This document shows, piece by piece, positions 35,529-44,949 of a stretch of 64,000 nt of DNA. How positions within the stretch are numbered: position 1 is the stretch's first letter; each line of letters begins with the position of its first letter. The notes beneath the pieces are model-generated. The model worked only from the letters and a program-made list of their open reading frames with translations, was not told the origin of the DNA and searched no databases. The position numbers and the translations under genes were made by a program. Source of the DNA: Parabacteroides faecis (GTDB lineage: Bacteria; Bacteroidota; Bacteroidia; Bacteroidales; Tannerellaceae); the NCBI RefSeq assembly GCF_014647375.1, contig NZ_BMPB01000015.1, positions 124,001 through 188,000 on the forward strand. The letters are read 5' to 3'.

Positions 35529-35906
35529 TCAGCATAAAGCGATTAGTTTAGGGAAAAAGATAATTCCGCCTACGATTGCGGCGGCAATAGCTATGATCAA
35601 TACGGCTCCCGCCGCCAGGTCTTTGGTTCGTTTAATGGCTTCACTGTATTCCGGCGAAACGAAGTCCGCTATCGCTTCCAGTGCCGAGTTGACTGCTTCG
35701 GCAGCCAGTACGGCCCCGATCACGATCACGACAGCGATCCACTCCATTTCTGACAGTCCCAGCAAAATACCGGCAACAACCACACAAACAGCAACAAAAC
35801 AATGTATCCAGGCATTATGTTCCCGGGTAATCAATAAACGTATCCCATTGAAAGCATACCGGAAACTCCGTAGCCGTTTGCGGAAAGTAAAACCGTCGTT
35901 TTTCAT
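35529..35906 (-). CDS. dgkA: Diacylglycerol kinase family membrane protein
   Basis: A 125-residue integral membrane enzyme of the prokaryotic DgkA/undecaprenol kinase family, phosphorylating diacylglycerol or undecaprenol with ATP. Family features are RLRSFRYAFNGIRLLI, the glutamate-rich ILLGLSEMEWIAVVI, and EAVNSALEAIADFVSPEYSEAIKRTKDLAAGAV. Three membrane helices are expected. The open frame reaches a TTG at 35930, but ATG at 35906 gives the expected length. A -7 element TATCTTTG (minus strand, 35928-35935) suggests its own promoter just beyond the rmuC stop. Confidence 0.9.
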   Translation of the reverse strand: MKNDGFTFRKRLRSFRYAFNGIRLLITREHNAWIHCFVAVCVVVAGILLGLSEMEWIAVVIVIGAVLAAEAVNSALEAIADFVSPEYSEAIKRTKDLAAGAVLIIAIAAAIVGGIIFFPKLIALC

Positions 35907-35943
35907 CTGTTTATCCTGTTGAGGTGACAAAGATAGGTATTTT

Positions 35944-37215
35944 TTATGATTCAGTATCCTCTTCCTCTGTCAACGGTCCCAATTCCGGAATGATCGCACG
36001 AGCTTCGCGGTCGCTCAATGTATCGACATCTTTCAGCTTTCGCTGGATAGCGCGGGTACGGGTACCGAGAACTTCTTCTATCTGGCCGCTGGCCGTTTGC
36101 AGGTTCTTTTGTGCTTTCTCCAGCATGCCGCTCACCTTTTCGAACTCCTTTTTTACGGCACCGAGAATGGTCCATACTTCTCCCGAATGTTTCTGGATAG
36201 CCAGTGTGCGGAAACCCATTTGCAAACTGTTCAGGATGGCGGCAAGCGTAGTAGGCCCCGTTACAACCACTTTGTAAGTACGCTGTAACTCTTCCATTAA
36301 AGCAGAACGGCGTACCACTTCGGCATAAATACCTTCGAACGGCAGGAACATGATGCCGAAATCGGTCGTCGCAGGCGGAGCCAGGTATTTGTCGGAAATA
36401 TCTTTAGCCATCTTCTTGATCGTCGTTTCCAGTAACTTCCCGGCAGCCTCGATCGCCTGCGGATCGGCATTGTCGTAGGCATCCAGCAACTGTTCGTAGA
36501 TATCTTTCGGGAATTTGGCATCTATCGGAAGATAAACGTATTCGCGTATATCATCCCGTCCCGGCAACTTGACGGCAAATTCGACGACAGCATCCGAACC
36601 TTTACGGGTATGAACATTGGCCTCATATTGTTCCGGAGCCAGTATCTGTTCCAGCAACATACTCAGTTGTATCTCTCCGATATTCCCCCGTGTCTTGACA
36701 TTGCTCAATACCCGTTTCAGGCCGCCTACATCCTGTGCCAGTGTCTGCATTTCCCCGAGTCCTTTCTGTACACTCTCCAGTTGTTCGGTGACCAGGCGGA
36801 ACGACTGACCGATCCGGTCGTTCAATGTTTTTTGTAATTTCTCGTCTACCGTAACACGGATCTCCTCCAAACGTTTTTCGGTGTTTGCTACCAACATGCG
36901 CTGCTGTTCGTCCAGGTTGGCGAACTTTTCCCGTTGCAGGTTGTTAAAGGAAGCGATCCCCCGGTCGAAAGCTTCCCGAAATTCGTTCATGGAACGGGTC
37001 AGCTCTTCCCTGTTATCGCGGGCAACGATGCGGCCTTCTTCGCGGTTCAGGCGGAAGTCCTCCCGGAAGTTTTTTTCAATGCGTTCGAAGGAACGCTGCA
37101 TTTCATCCAGCAGGCGTTTCAATTCGTTTTGTGTATCGGTATTGTCCTTTTTAGGACGGAATAAGATCTGTAAAACAATGATGATAAGTAATGTACAAAT
37201 AATCAACCAATCCAT
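35944..37215 (-). CDS. rmuC: DNA recombination protein RmuC
   Basis: A 423-residue RmuC-family protein, a predicted nuclease that limits recombination at inverted repeats in E. coli. An N-terminal membrane helix (LIICTLLIIIVLQILF) is followed by a long coiled coil (about 25-165) and the conserved domain with KTRGNIGEIQLSMLLEQIL, LPIDAKFPKDIYEQLLDAYD, PPATTDFGIMFLPFEGIYAEV and VVTGPTTLAAILNSLQMGFRTLAIQ. ATG at 37215 is preferred over the TTG three codons earlier. A minus-strand -7 TATCTTTG (37233-37240) lies just upstream. The many inverted repeats in this window would be natural substrates for its pathway, although that is only a remark. Confidence 0.92.
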   Translation of the reverse strand: MDWLIICTLLIIIVLQILFRPKKDNTDTQNELKRLLDEMQRSFERIEKNFREDFRLNREEGRIVARDNREELTRSMNEFREAFDRGIASFNNLQREKFANLDEQQRMLVANTEKRLEEIRVTVDEKLQKTLNDRIGQSFRLVTEQLESVQKGLGEMQTLAQDVGGLKRVLSNVKTRGNIGEIQLSMLLEQILAPEQYEANVHTRKGSDAVVEFAVKLPGRDDIREYVYLPIDAKFPKDIYEQLLDAYDNADPQAIEAAGKLLETTIKKMAKDISDKYLAPPATTDFGIMFLPFEGIYAEVVRRSALMEELQRTYKVVVTGPTTLAAILNSLQMGFRTLAIQKHSGEVWTILGAVKKEFEKVSGMLEKAQKNLQTASGQIEEVLGTRTRAIQRKLKDVDTLSDREARAIIPELGPLTEEEDTES

Positions 37216-37303
37216 GTCATTCAATTTTGCGTCAAAGATAGAAAAACTGTTCTCTGAACAAGTAATTAAAAAGAGTTAAAAGGAAAAACATTATTCTTTA
37301 ACT

Positions 37304-37336
37304 TTTGTTTTAGTCATACAAAGCCGCTTATATTTG
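37304..37336 (+). promoter_or_regulatory. Promoter of the thiol peroxidase gene
   Basis: TTTG (37304-37307), a 21-base spacer and TATATTTG (37329-37336) fit the Bacteroidetes housekeeping promoter. The ATG is 38 bases downstream. Confidence 0.7.
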
Positions 37337-37374
37337 TGAGCCGCTTTTAACGTAAAACATAAAATACTACAAAG

Positions 37375-37878
37375 ATGGCAAAAATAACATTTAAAGGTAA
37401 TGAAGTAAATACCAACGGTACATTACCGGCAGTTGGAGCAGAGGCTCCGGATTTCAAAGGAGTAAAAAGTGATCTATCGGAATTATCTCTCAAAGAATTG
37501 AAAGGTAAGAATGTTGTAATTAACGTATTTCCCAGTCTGGACACTGCTGTGTGCGCCGCTTCGGTGAGACGTTTCAACAAAGAAGCCGCTTCTTTACCCA
37601 ACACTGTGGTACTTGCCGTATCAAAAGATTTACCTTTTGCACATGGACGCTTCTGTACGACGGAAGGCATCGATAAAGTGATCACACTTTCTGCATTCCG
37701 GTGTTCATGTTTTGAAGATAAGTACGGGATGCTGATGGTTGACGGTCCGCTGAAAGGTCTATTGGCCCGTGGCGTGATAGTTGTCAACGAAGCAGGTAAA
37801 GTGGTTTATGAGGAACTTGTTTCCGAAATTACCAACGAACCGAATTACGAAGCCGCAATCGCTTCGCTAAAAAACTAA
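37375..37878 (+). CDS. tpx: Thiol peroxidase (2-Cys atypical peroxiredoxin)
   Basis: A 167-residue Tpx that reduces hydroperoxides with electrons from thioredoxin, acting in the cytoplasm or periplasm (no signal seen here). The peroxidatic cysteine is C60 in SLDTAVCAASVRRFN with T57 three residues before it, and the resolving cysteine is C94 in GRFCTTEG; the active-site arginine would lie in the LLARGVIVV segment. The prolines and VITLSAF also fit Tpx. It has its own promoter and terminator, divergent from rmuC. Confidence 0.95.
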   Translation: MAKITFKGNEVNTNGTLPAVGAEAPDFKGVKSDLSELSLKELKGKNVVINVFPSLDTAVCAASVRRFNKEAASLPNTVVLAVSKDLPFAHGRFCTTEGIDKVITLSAFRCSCFEDKYGMLMVDGPLKGLLARGVIVVNEAGKVVYEELVSEITNEPNYEAAIASLKN

Positions 37879-37925
37879 TTAAGTAGATTATTGTTTTTCA
37901 TTGGTTAAAGTTAAGGGTTAGTGTA

Positions 37926-37965
37926 GAAGGCTGTCGGATGTGAATCCCGCAGCCTTCGTTTTTTT
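37926..37965 (+). terminator. Intrinsic terminator of tpx
   Basis: GAAGGCTG (37926-37933) pairs with CAGCCTTC (37950-37957) and is followed by G and seven Ts. The remaining bases up to 38169 hold no recognisable gene. Confidence 0.85.
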
Positions 37966-38169
37966 AGAGTTTGGTATCTCGGAATTTATTCGTATCATTG
38001 CATCAAATTAAATCATCTTATGTGTTCAATAACTTCTAAATTTGGTTTCGTTTACTTTGTGTAACGATAGATAAGAGCCATCTTATCTTTTGAACCTACG
38101 TTTCGATTCCCTGTCATGGCTATGGGGAACCCTCTTTTCTACATATTTTATTTTAATTAAAAAGAAGTT

Positions 38170-39387
38170 ATGAATAACTGGAAAAAAGTATTCGCTATTA
38201 TATGGATCGGTCAGTTCTTTTCTATCCTGACCAGTTCGATCGTTAATTTCGCTATCATCTTATGGCTTAGTTTTGAAACTAAATCGGCTGAAGTATTGGC
38301 TTTTGCTGCCATAGCCGCCATGCTTCCGCAGTCGGTACTCGGGTTGTTTGCAGGTATATTTGTCGACCGCTGGAAGAGGAAACGGGTCATGATCATGGCG
38401 GATAGCTTCATTGCTTTCTGTACGCTGATCCTTGCCGTCCTGTTCTATCTGGATGTAGCGAAGCTCGGACATGTGTATATCCTACTGGCTTTGCGTTCGG
38501 TAGGATCGGCATTTCATATGCCGGCGATGCAGGCTTCCGTACCTTTACTGGCTCCTAAGTCGGAACTGATCCGTATAGCCGGGATCAATCAGATCATTCA
38601 GTCGGCCTGTAATATTGCTGGACCTGCTCTGGCAGCACTTTTTATTTCCTTTATGGAGATGACGAATATATTGCTGTTGGATGTGATCGGGGCGGCATTG
38701 GCTTGTACTTCGCTTCTGTTTGTAAAGATTCCCGATCCGGAGAATGAAGAGAGAAGTCAAAAGGTACAACTATTGAAGGAAGCCAAAGAAGCCTATACGG
38801 ATGTGCGTGCGCAGAATGGATTGTCGTGGTTGTTTGTCCTGTCTATCCTGGCTACTTTCTTTATTATGCCGGTCGGTGTGTTGTTCCCTTTGATGACACT
38901 GAATCACTATTCGGGGAATGCTTATCAGATCAGCTTGGTCGAGGCAGCTTGGGGGATAGGTGCTTTGCTGGGAGGAGCCTTTCTGGGGATCAAGAAGTTT
39001 AAACTGAACGAGATCTCATTGATAAACTGGATGTATCTTCTGCTCGGATTTACATTCTTGTTGTCTGGTGTCCTGCCTGTTTCAGGATATCCTTTGTTTG
39101 TCGGGTTGACGGCCATTGGCGGCATATCCGGTTCTCTTTATATGGCTTCCTTCACTACCGTACTGCAAACCCGTATCAATCCGGTAGTGATGGGGCGGGT
39201 ATTCTCGTTTTATATGAGTGTCAGCCTTCTTCCTTCGATGATAGGATTATTGAGTACTGGTTTTCTGGCTGATAATATCGGAATAGGGAATACTTTTATA
39301 ATTGGCGGTGTACTGGTCGGGATGATCGGGGTAATTTCATTTTTCGTACCGTCGATAAGAAAGTTGCGAGATAGCTTTATTCCATAA
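38170..39387 (+). CDS. MFS transporter (macrolide-efflux/EntS-like)
   Basis: A 405-residue, 12-helix major facilitator of the EntS/MefA-like group (DHA3-type), predicted exporter of drugs or siderophores. Typical features are NWKKVFAIIWIGQFFSILTSSIVNFAIILWL at the start, LFAGIFVDRWKRKRVMIMAD (motif A) and the central loop rich in E and K (NEERSQKVQLLKEAKEAY). Substrate unknown. It is a single gene ahead of the invertible segment and susC. Confidence 0.88.
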   Translation: MNNWKKVFAIIWIGQFFSILTSSIVNFAIILWLSFETKSAEVLAFAAIAAMLPQSVLGLFAGIFVDRWKRKRVMIMADSFIAFCTLILAVLFYLDVAKLGHVYILLALRSVGSAFHMPAMQASVPLLAPKSELIRIAGINQIIQSACNIAGPALAALFISFMEMTNILLLDVIGAALACTSLLFVKIPDPENEERSQKVQLLKEAKEAYTDVRAQNGLSWLFVLSILATFFIMPVGVLFPLMTLNHYSGNAYQISLVEAAWGIGALLGGAFLGIKKFKLNEISLINWMYLLLGFTFLLSGVLPVSGYPLFVGLTAIGGISGSLYMASFTTVLQTRINPVVMGRVFSFYMSVSLLPSMIGLLSTGFLADNIGIGNTFIIGGVLVGMIGVISFFVPSIRKLRDSFIP

Positions 39388-39422
39388 CTTGTCAGAGAAG
39401 AATCAAAAATACTTATTGTATA

Positions 39423-39469
39423 AAATGGCATTTATTGTAGATGGTGAATATCTATAATAAATGCCATTT
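39423..39469. terminator. Hairpin after the MFS gene
   Basis: AAATGGCATTTATT (39423-39436) pairs perfectly with 39456-39469, a 14-base stem with a 19-base loop. No T run follows, so it is only a possible terminator; it ends four bases before the left arm of the putative invertible segment. Confidence 0.55.
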
Positions 39470-39473
39470 ATGA

Positions 39474-39714
39474 CATAGTTCTGATAGAACTAGTGCAAGC
39501 CGTACACCAATAAAGACCAGAAATACAATAAGATAAACAAAAAGGAATTGAAAACTACCGCTACTTAAGATTAACTTATTTTCTTAGATTAATTATTAAC
39601 ATTATCCAGCTTAAATATTGACTATTATTAATTTAATTGTTTCAATAAGCTATTTATAATAAAAAATATACTATATTTGCAGCATAAATATAAAATAGTT
39701 CTATCAGAACTATG
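39474..39714. promoter_or_regulatory. Putative invertible promoter segment bounded by a perfect 19-bp inverted repeat
   Basis: CATAGTTCTGATAGAACTA (39474-39492) recurs exactly inverted at 39696-39714, enclosing 203 non-coding bases. Each arm is itself a near dyad (AGTTCT-GAT-AGAACT), the layout of a recombinase site. The segment carries TATATTTG (39672-39679), a good Bacteroidetes -7 element pointing at susC, with no clear -33 match at the usual spacing. No -7 element reads the other way. As drawn, the switch would be ON. No recombinase gene is present in the window. Confidence 0.65.
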
Positions 39715-39853
39715 TTTGGTGGTTTAAATCCTTAGAGACGTGAGAATCTGAATGCCATAGAAAATATGTAATCTATAAGTAGTGGTGAGTTTCAGCTCCT
39801 TGGATCTAATTCATATAGTTACTAGTATTATTATTAAACAAAAAGCAATTGTT

Positions 39854-42800
39854 ATGTTGAAAATCGCAAGACCAGTCAGCCTTATGCTATTGTCTGTTGC
39901 ATTATGCTCCGGGGGAGCTTATGCATCCGGTCATACAGCAATTCCCAAAGTTGACATTTCTCAGCAACAAAAAAGTTTGAAAGGGACAGTGAGTGATGAT
40001 TTCGGCCCTGTTGCCGGAGCTTCTGTTGTCGTAAAAGGTACGACGAACGGAACAGTTACCGATATGGACGGTAATTTTGTTCTGGACGTCAGAAACGGAG
40101 ATGTGATCCAGATTTCTTTCATCGGTTATCTGACTCAGGAGATTAAGTATACGGGGCAATCTTCTCTGAAAGTCAGTTTGGTCGAGGATACACAAAAACT
40201 GGATGAAGTTGTAGTGGTGGGTTACGGAACACAGCAGAAAGCCAACCTTTCGGGAGCCGTGGCATCTGTGGCCAGTGACGAGTTGACCAATCGCCCCATC
40301 TCTAATGTATCATCCGGATTGCAGGGATTGATGCCGGGTGTAACGATCACAGCCGGTGAGGGTCGTCCGGGACAGGATGGTAGTAATATCCGTATCCGTG
40401 GTGTCGGAACCCTGAACAACGCTTCCCCTTATATCCTGATCGATGGTATCGAAAGCGGTTCGATGGACAGTGTCGACCCTAATGATATCGAAAGTATCTC
40501 TGTCCTGAAAGATGCATCCTCCGCAGCCATCTATGGTTCGAAAGCATCTAACGGTGTAATCCTGATAACCACCAAACGAGGTAAATCGGGTGCTCCCCGC
40601 ATCTCTTACAACGGCTATGTCGGTGTATCGAGTCCCACTGCCGTTATCGACCGTGTAAGTTCGGCCGAATATGCTATGCTGTATAACCGGATCGACGATA
40701 ACAACGGGCAACCGCACCGGTACAGCGATGAAGATATCCGTCTGTTCCAGGATGGTTCCGACCCATACGGACATCCGAACACCGACTGGAATGATGCCGC
40801 TTACCGTACGGGAGTATTGCATAAACACAATGTGAATGTGAGCGGTGGTAATGAGAACACGAAGTATATGGCCTCTGTCGGCTATCTGGGACAGACCGGT
40901 ATTCTTCCCAATTCGGAACGTAAGCAGTTTAACGGCCGTACGAACCTGGATATGAATATCACCAAGAGACTGACCGTCCGTTTGAATATGGCTTATATCA
41001 AGAATGACTATAAAGACCCGAACTCCAACTACGGCGGCGGTTGGTCCGACCAGATCATTCGCCAGTTGAATATTCTGAGTCCGATGATCCCTATTTATAA
41101 TGAAGACGGAACTTACGGTTCTACGAATGACGGAAACCCTATTGCCTGGCTGAACTCGGGGCAGACGGTCGATAAATACAACCAGAACTTCACTGGTTCA
41201 CTGGCTGTCGACTATCAGATCATAGATGGCTTGAAAGCAACCTTGTCCGGCTCGTATGTAAATGATGACCAACATTTCAAGACATTTGTTATGAAACTGG
41301 CCGAAGATCCGGCGCAGGCAAACCGTCCGAACAGTCTCGAAGAACGTTTCACGAACTGGACACGTTATAACTTCGATGCTTTGTTGAACTACGACAAGAC
41401 ATTCGGTAAACACGGACTGAAAGTAATGTTGGGATACCATACCGAACAATACGATGTACGTTATAATGATATGTATCGCGAAAACTTCCCGAACAATGAA
41501 CTGGACGATATGAATGCCGGTGCTACCGCAACGCAAACCAACTCCGGTTTTACCCGCGAACTAGCCATGCTTTCCTATTTCGGTCGTGTGAACTACGACT
41601 ATGCCGGAAAGTATTTGTTGGAAGCCAATTTCCGTTCGGATGCTTCTTCCCGCTTCGCTCCCGGACACCGTTGGGGCTATTTCCCTTCTTTCTCTGCCGC
41701 ATGGCGTATCAGCGAAGAGAGTTTTATGGAAAATACGAGAGACTGGTTGAACAGCCTGAAGATCCGCGGATCGTGGGGTATGCTCGGTAACCAGGATGCA
41801 TTGAGTGACGGAACACCTACCGGCGGTGACTTCTATCCCTGGCTGAATACCTATAACCTGGGGGCAAATTATCCGATGGGCGGTTCGCTGACAACCGGTT
41901 ATTATCAGGGAAGTTATAAGATCGAAGACCTTTCATGGGAAAAGTCGACCACCTGGGGGCTGGGACTGGATGCTATAATCAATGATAAGATCAGCTTCAC
42001 TTTCGATTATTACGATCGTAAGACGACGGATATTATCATGGAAGTACCTGTGCCGACCGAATTTGCATTGGGAGCTTACAAAGACAATGTCGGTGCTATG
42101 CGTAACCGCGGTGTTGAAATCCAGTTGGGTTACAACAATACCTGGGGCGACTGGAAACTGGGCGTTGTCGGTAACTTTGCCTACAATAAGAACAAGATTG
42201 AAAACCTGGGCGGTGTAAACCGTATGGCAGACGGCGACTTCATGCGCCAGGTCGGTTCGCCGATCAATTCATGGTATGTGTACAGAACCGACGGTTTCTT
42301 CCAGTCGGATGACGAAGCACAGGCCTGGATGGATAAATATGCCGGACAGGACGGCTATCCGTTCGGTCTTAAGTTCAAAGGCGGCGACCTGAAGTATGTG
42401 GATACGAACGGCGACGGTAAGATCACGGCTGAAGACCGCGAACTATATAAGACAAAAGACCCGGTGATGACTTTCGGTCTGAACCTGAACGCCGGTTATA
42501 AGAACTTCGACCTTACCCTGAACTTTACAGGTGCTGCGAATGTCGGTTTTGCTTATACAAAAGAAGCTTTCGGTGAATTCTCAGGGAGTGCCGGCCACCC
42601 GTCGACAGCCTGGTTGGACTCATGGACACCCGAAAATAAGAACGCAAGTATGCCTCGCGTTGCGGAAGCCCGTATGTCACCGAGTGAAGCATCCGTCGTT
42701 TTCTCCGATTTCTGGGTAATGAACACAAGCTATCTGCGTCTGAAAACGGCCCAGTTGGGATATACTTTCCCGAAAGGACTCCTGGAAAAAGCAGGTATCC

Positions 42801-42946
42801 AGAACCTGAGAGTGTATTATTCGGCAGAAAACCTGTTAACATTCGACTCTATGCCGTTGAATGTAGACCCGGAAACTGTAAGTACGCGTTTGTCGAGCTA
42901 TCCTTTATCGACAACCCATTCATTCGGTGTTAATGTTACCTTCTAA
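39854..42946 (+). CDS. SusC/RagA-family TonB-dependent outer-membrane transporter
   Basis: A 1030-residue outer-membrane TonB-dependent transporter of the SusC family that imports an oligosaccharide or other large nutrient together with the SusD lipoprotein. A signal peptide ending about AYASG is followed by a carboxypeptidase-D-like N-terminal domain (about 42-125, GTVSDDFGPVAGASVVVKGT), the SusC junction EVVVVGYGTQQKANLSGAV, the plug (about 140-250) and the barrel to the terminal phenylalanine (NVTF). ATG at 39854 is chosen over the open frame start at 39782 because it begins the signal peptide. The SusD gene follows after 34 bases. No sensor, anti-sigma factor or glycanase gene is attached, so the substrate cannot be inferred. 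Confidence 0.95.
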   Translation: MLKIARPVSLMLLSVALCSGGAYASGHTAIPKVDISQQQKSLKGTVSDDFGPVAGASVVVKGTTNGTVTDMDGNFVLDVRNGDVIQISFIGYLTQEIKYTGQSSLKVSLVEDTQKLDEVVVVGYGTQQKANLSGAVASVASDELTNRPISNVSSGLQGLMPGVTITAGEGRPGQDGSNIRIRGVGTLNNASPYILIDGIESGSMDSVDPNDIESISVLKDASSAAIYGSKASNGVILITTKRGKSGAPRISYNGYVGVSSPTAVIDRVSSAEYAMLYNRIDDNNGQPHRYSDEDIRLFQDGSDPYGHPNTDWNDAAYRTGVLHKHNVNVSGGNENTKYMASVGYLGQTGILPNSERKQFNGRTNLDMNITKRLTVRLNMAYIKNDYKDPNSNYGGGWSDQIIRQLNILSPMIPIYNEDGTYGSTNDGNPIAWLNSGQTVDKYNQNFTGSLAVDYQIIDGLKATLSGSYVNDDQHFKTFVMKLAEDPAQANRPNSLEERFTNWTRYNFDALLNYDKTFGKHGLKVMLGYHTEQYDVRYNDMYRENFPNNELDDMNAGATATQTNSGFTRELAMLSYFGRVNYDYAGKYLLEANFRSDASSRFAPGHRWGYFPSFSAAWRISEESFMENTRDWLNSLKIRGSWGMLGNQDALSDGTPTGGDFYPWLNTYNLGANYPMGGSLTTGYYQGSYKIEDLSWEKSTTWGLGLDAIINDKISFTFDYYDRKTTDIIMEVPVPTEFALGAYKDNVGAMRNRGVEIQLGYNNTWGDWKLGVVGNFAYNKNKIENLGGVNRMADGDFMRQVGSPINSWYVYRTDGFFQSDDEAQAWMDKYAGQDGYPFGLKFKGGDLKYVDTNGDGKITAEDRELYKTKDPVMTFGLNLNAGYKNFDLTLNFTGAANVGFAYTKEAFGEFSGSAGHPSTAWLDSWTPENKNASMPRVAEARMSPSEASVVFSDFWVMNTSYLRLKTAQLGYTFPKGLLEKAGIQNLRVYYSAENLLTFDSMPLNVDPETVSTRLSSYPLSTTHSFGVNVTF

Positions 42947-42980
42947 ATGATTAATGATTATCTAATATAAGTTGAATTTT

Positions 42981-44588
42981 ATGAAACGATTATCTATATA
43001 TTTATTGGCCGGAGTAGCTCTTTTGTCTGCCTCCTGCTCTGACTTTTTAGATACAGCTCCACATGATGCCCTGTCGCCTTCCACTACCTGGAAGACAGAG
43101 GCCGATGCCGAAAGCTTTGTGGTAGGATGTTATAACGGTTTGTGGGATCCGGGCTCGATCCTGTATCTGGATTGCGGTTCCGATCTGGGGTATAACAACT
43201 TCTCCTGGGAAGGATGGCGTCCGTGGGGAGACGGCTCTTTGTCAAGCTCCAATACAGGTGCTTCGTTCTATAGTTTTACCATTATCCGCCGTTGTAATAC
43301 GGTACTCGATAATATCGATAACGTAGAGTTCAAATCGGAAGAAAAGAAAAAAGACCTGATCGCACAAGCCAAGGCGATCCGTGCTTACAAATACTTCCTG
43401 ATGAACTGGTGGTATGGCGGTGTGCCTATCATCGACTCTTACCTGACGGCCGAGGAGGCCCAGGTGCCCCGTAATACGGAAGAAGAAGTGCGTAAACAGA
43501 TCGCTCAGGACCTGGATGATGCCCTGGCCGGTATCAATACGGTTCCTTCCGAACGCGGACGTATTGCCAAAGGTGGCGTTTTAGCTATTAAAATGCGTGA
43601 AGCCTTGTATTATGGCGAATGGCAGAAAGCCAAAGAGGCTGCCCAGGCTATCATCGACCTGAAACAGTATGAGCTCGATCCTGATTTCTCCAACCTGTTC
43701 AAACTGACCGGTGTCGACTCGAAAGAAATTATCATTGCCGACCAACGTATTCCCAATACCTTCGGTCTGGGTACGATAGGCCAGATGTATAACAACAAGG
43801 ATGCCGGCTGGTCGTCTATCGTTCCGACTCAGAACCTGGTGGATATGTATGAAATGACGGACGGTAAAACGAAGGAAGAGTCGAGCCTGTACGATGCGGC
43901 TCATCCGTTCGCCAACCGCGATCCCCGTATGGAAATGACCATCCTGTTCCCGGGACAGGACTGGAGAGGTGAGGTATTGAATACACTGGACGAACTGACA
44001 CCGGAAGGCGGGAAGAACATCAACTATCCGACCTATACGGACAATGCTTCCAAGACGGCTCTTACCTGGGCGAAATACCTGGACCCGTTTGAACAATATC
44101 CCAATGTATGGAATACCGGAGCTTGTGTGATCGTATTCCGTTATGCCGAGGTATTGCTTTCTTATGCTGAAGCCGAAAACGAGTTGAACGGTCCTTCGGC
44201 TCAGGTGTACGACTATCTGGATCAGATCCGTACCCGTGCAGGTATGCCGGTGGTAGACAGGGCGAAGTATGCATCTAAAGACCAATTGCGTGAACTGATC
44301 CGCCGCGAACGGGCTGTCGAGTTTGCCGGTGAGGGTTTGCGTCGTGCTGATATTCTGCGTTGGAAAGATGCCAATAATAAAATGCTGGCTGAGACAGTAT
44401 TGAACGGTACATTGAACCGTATTTCCGGTACTATCGACTACAATGAAACGGATTCTTACAAACGTGCTGTCGTAAAAGGCTCGGAGTTCATCGAAAACCG
44501 CCAGTTCTCCGCAAAGAACCGTTACTTGCCGATCCCCCAGAGTAGCATAGATAAGAATCCGAAACTGGAACAGAATCCGGGCTATTGA
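42981..44588 (+). CDS. SusD/RagB-family nutrient-binding lipoprotein
   Basis: A 535-residue cell-surface lipoprotein that closes over its SusC partner and captures ligand. The lipoprotein signal ends LLSASC with the lipid cysteine at 19, followed by SDFLDTAP, a standard SusD opening. The body shows SusD/RagB features: an N-terminal SusD-like domain with tetratricopeptide-type helices (NVEFKSEEKKKDLIAQAKAIRAYKYFLMNWWYGGVPI) and the C-terminal RagB part with LSYAEAENEL and RRERAVEFAGEGLRRADILRWK, ending YLPIPQSSIDKNPKLEQNPGY. A TTG nine bases upstream is an alternative start; ATG is preferred. Cotranscribed with susC. Confidence 0.95.
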   Translation: MKRLSIYLLAGVALLSASCSDFLDTAPHDALSPSTTWKTEADAESFVVGCYNGLWDPGSILYLDCGSDLGYNNFSWEGWRPWGDGSLSSSNTGASFYSFTIIRRCNTVLDNIDNVEFKSEEKKKDLIAQAKAIRAYKYFLMNWWYGGVPIIDSYLTAEEAQVPRNTEEEVRKQIAQDLDDALAGINTVPSERGRIAKGGVLAIKMREALYYGEWQKAKEAAQAIIDLKQYELDPDFSNLFKLTGVDSKEIIIADQRIPNTFGLGTIGQMYNNKDAGWSSIVPTQNLVDMYEMTDGKTKEESSLYDAAHPFANRDPRMEMTILFPGQDWRGEVLNTLDELTPEGGKNINYPTYTDNASKTALTWAKYLDPFEQYPNVWNTGACVIVFRYAEVLLSYAEAENELNGPSAQVYDYLDQIRTRAGMPVVDRAKYASKDQLRELIRRERAVEFAGEGLRRADILRWKDANNKMLAETVLNGTLNRISGTIDYNETDSYKRAVVKGSEFIENRQFSAKNRYLPIPQSSIDKNPKLEQNPGY

Positions 44589-44640
44589 TCTGTGTGATTC
44601 TGCGTGCCATTTAATACTTGGAACGCCTTTATATATAGCG

Positions 44641-44698
44641 GAGGAAGAGTTTTAACCGCTGTCATTTCTTTGACAGTATGGCTGAAAAGCTCTTCCTC
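44641..44698 (+). terminator. Long hairpin after the susD gene
   Basis: GAGGAAGAG (44641-44649) pairs with CTCTTCCTC (44690-44698), with an inner CTGTCA/TGACAG stem and additional TTTT/AAAA pairing. It lacks a good T run but lies 52 bases after the stop and probably ends or protects the susCD transcript. Confidence 0.6.
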
Positions 44699-44780
44699 AC
44701 TGTTTATTAGAAAGAATACTACCGAAAACTATTGCTTTTCTCCCGATATTTTATATCTTTAGTCCTGACTTAGTAAAGCC

Positions 44781-44855
44781 ATCCTCTACACCTCGGCAGA
44801 CCACGGTGTACACTTTATCCGATTATCCTATACACCATAATCGACTATCCTGTAC
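44781..44855. repeat. Three copies of ATCCTNTACA upstream of the HU-like gene
   Basis: ATCCTCTACA (44781-44790), ATCCTATACA (44824-44833) and ATCCTGTACA (44846-44855), spaced 43 and 22 bases apart, lie 95-170 bases before the HU-like gene. They may be operator sites. Nothing else is recognisable in the 44699-44949 gap. Confidence 0.5.
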
Positions 44856-44949
44856 AGGCTGATATTACCGGATTGTAACCTTTGATATAGAAGGTGGTAA
44901 GCTATGATATAACTAGTAGTAATATTAAATCTAAAAGAAAGGGAACCGC

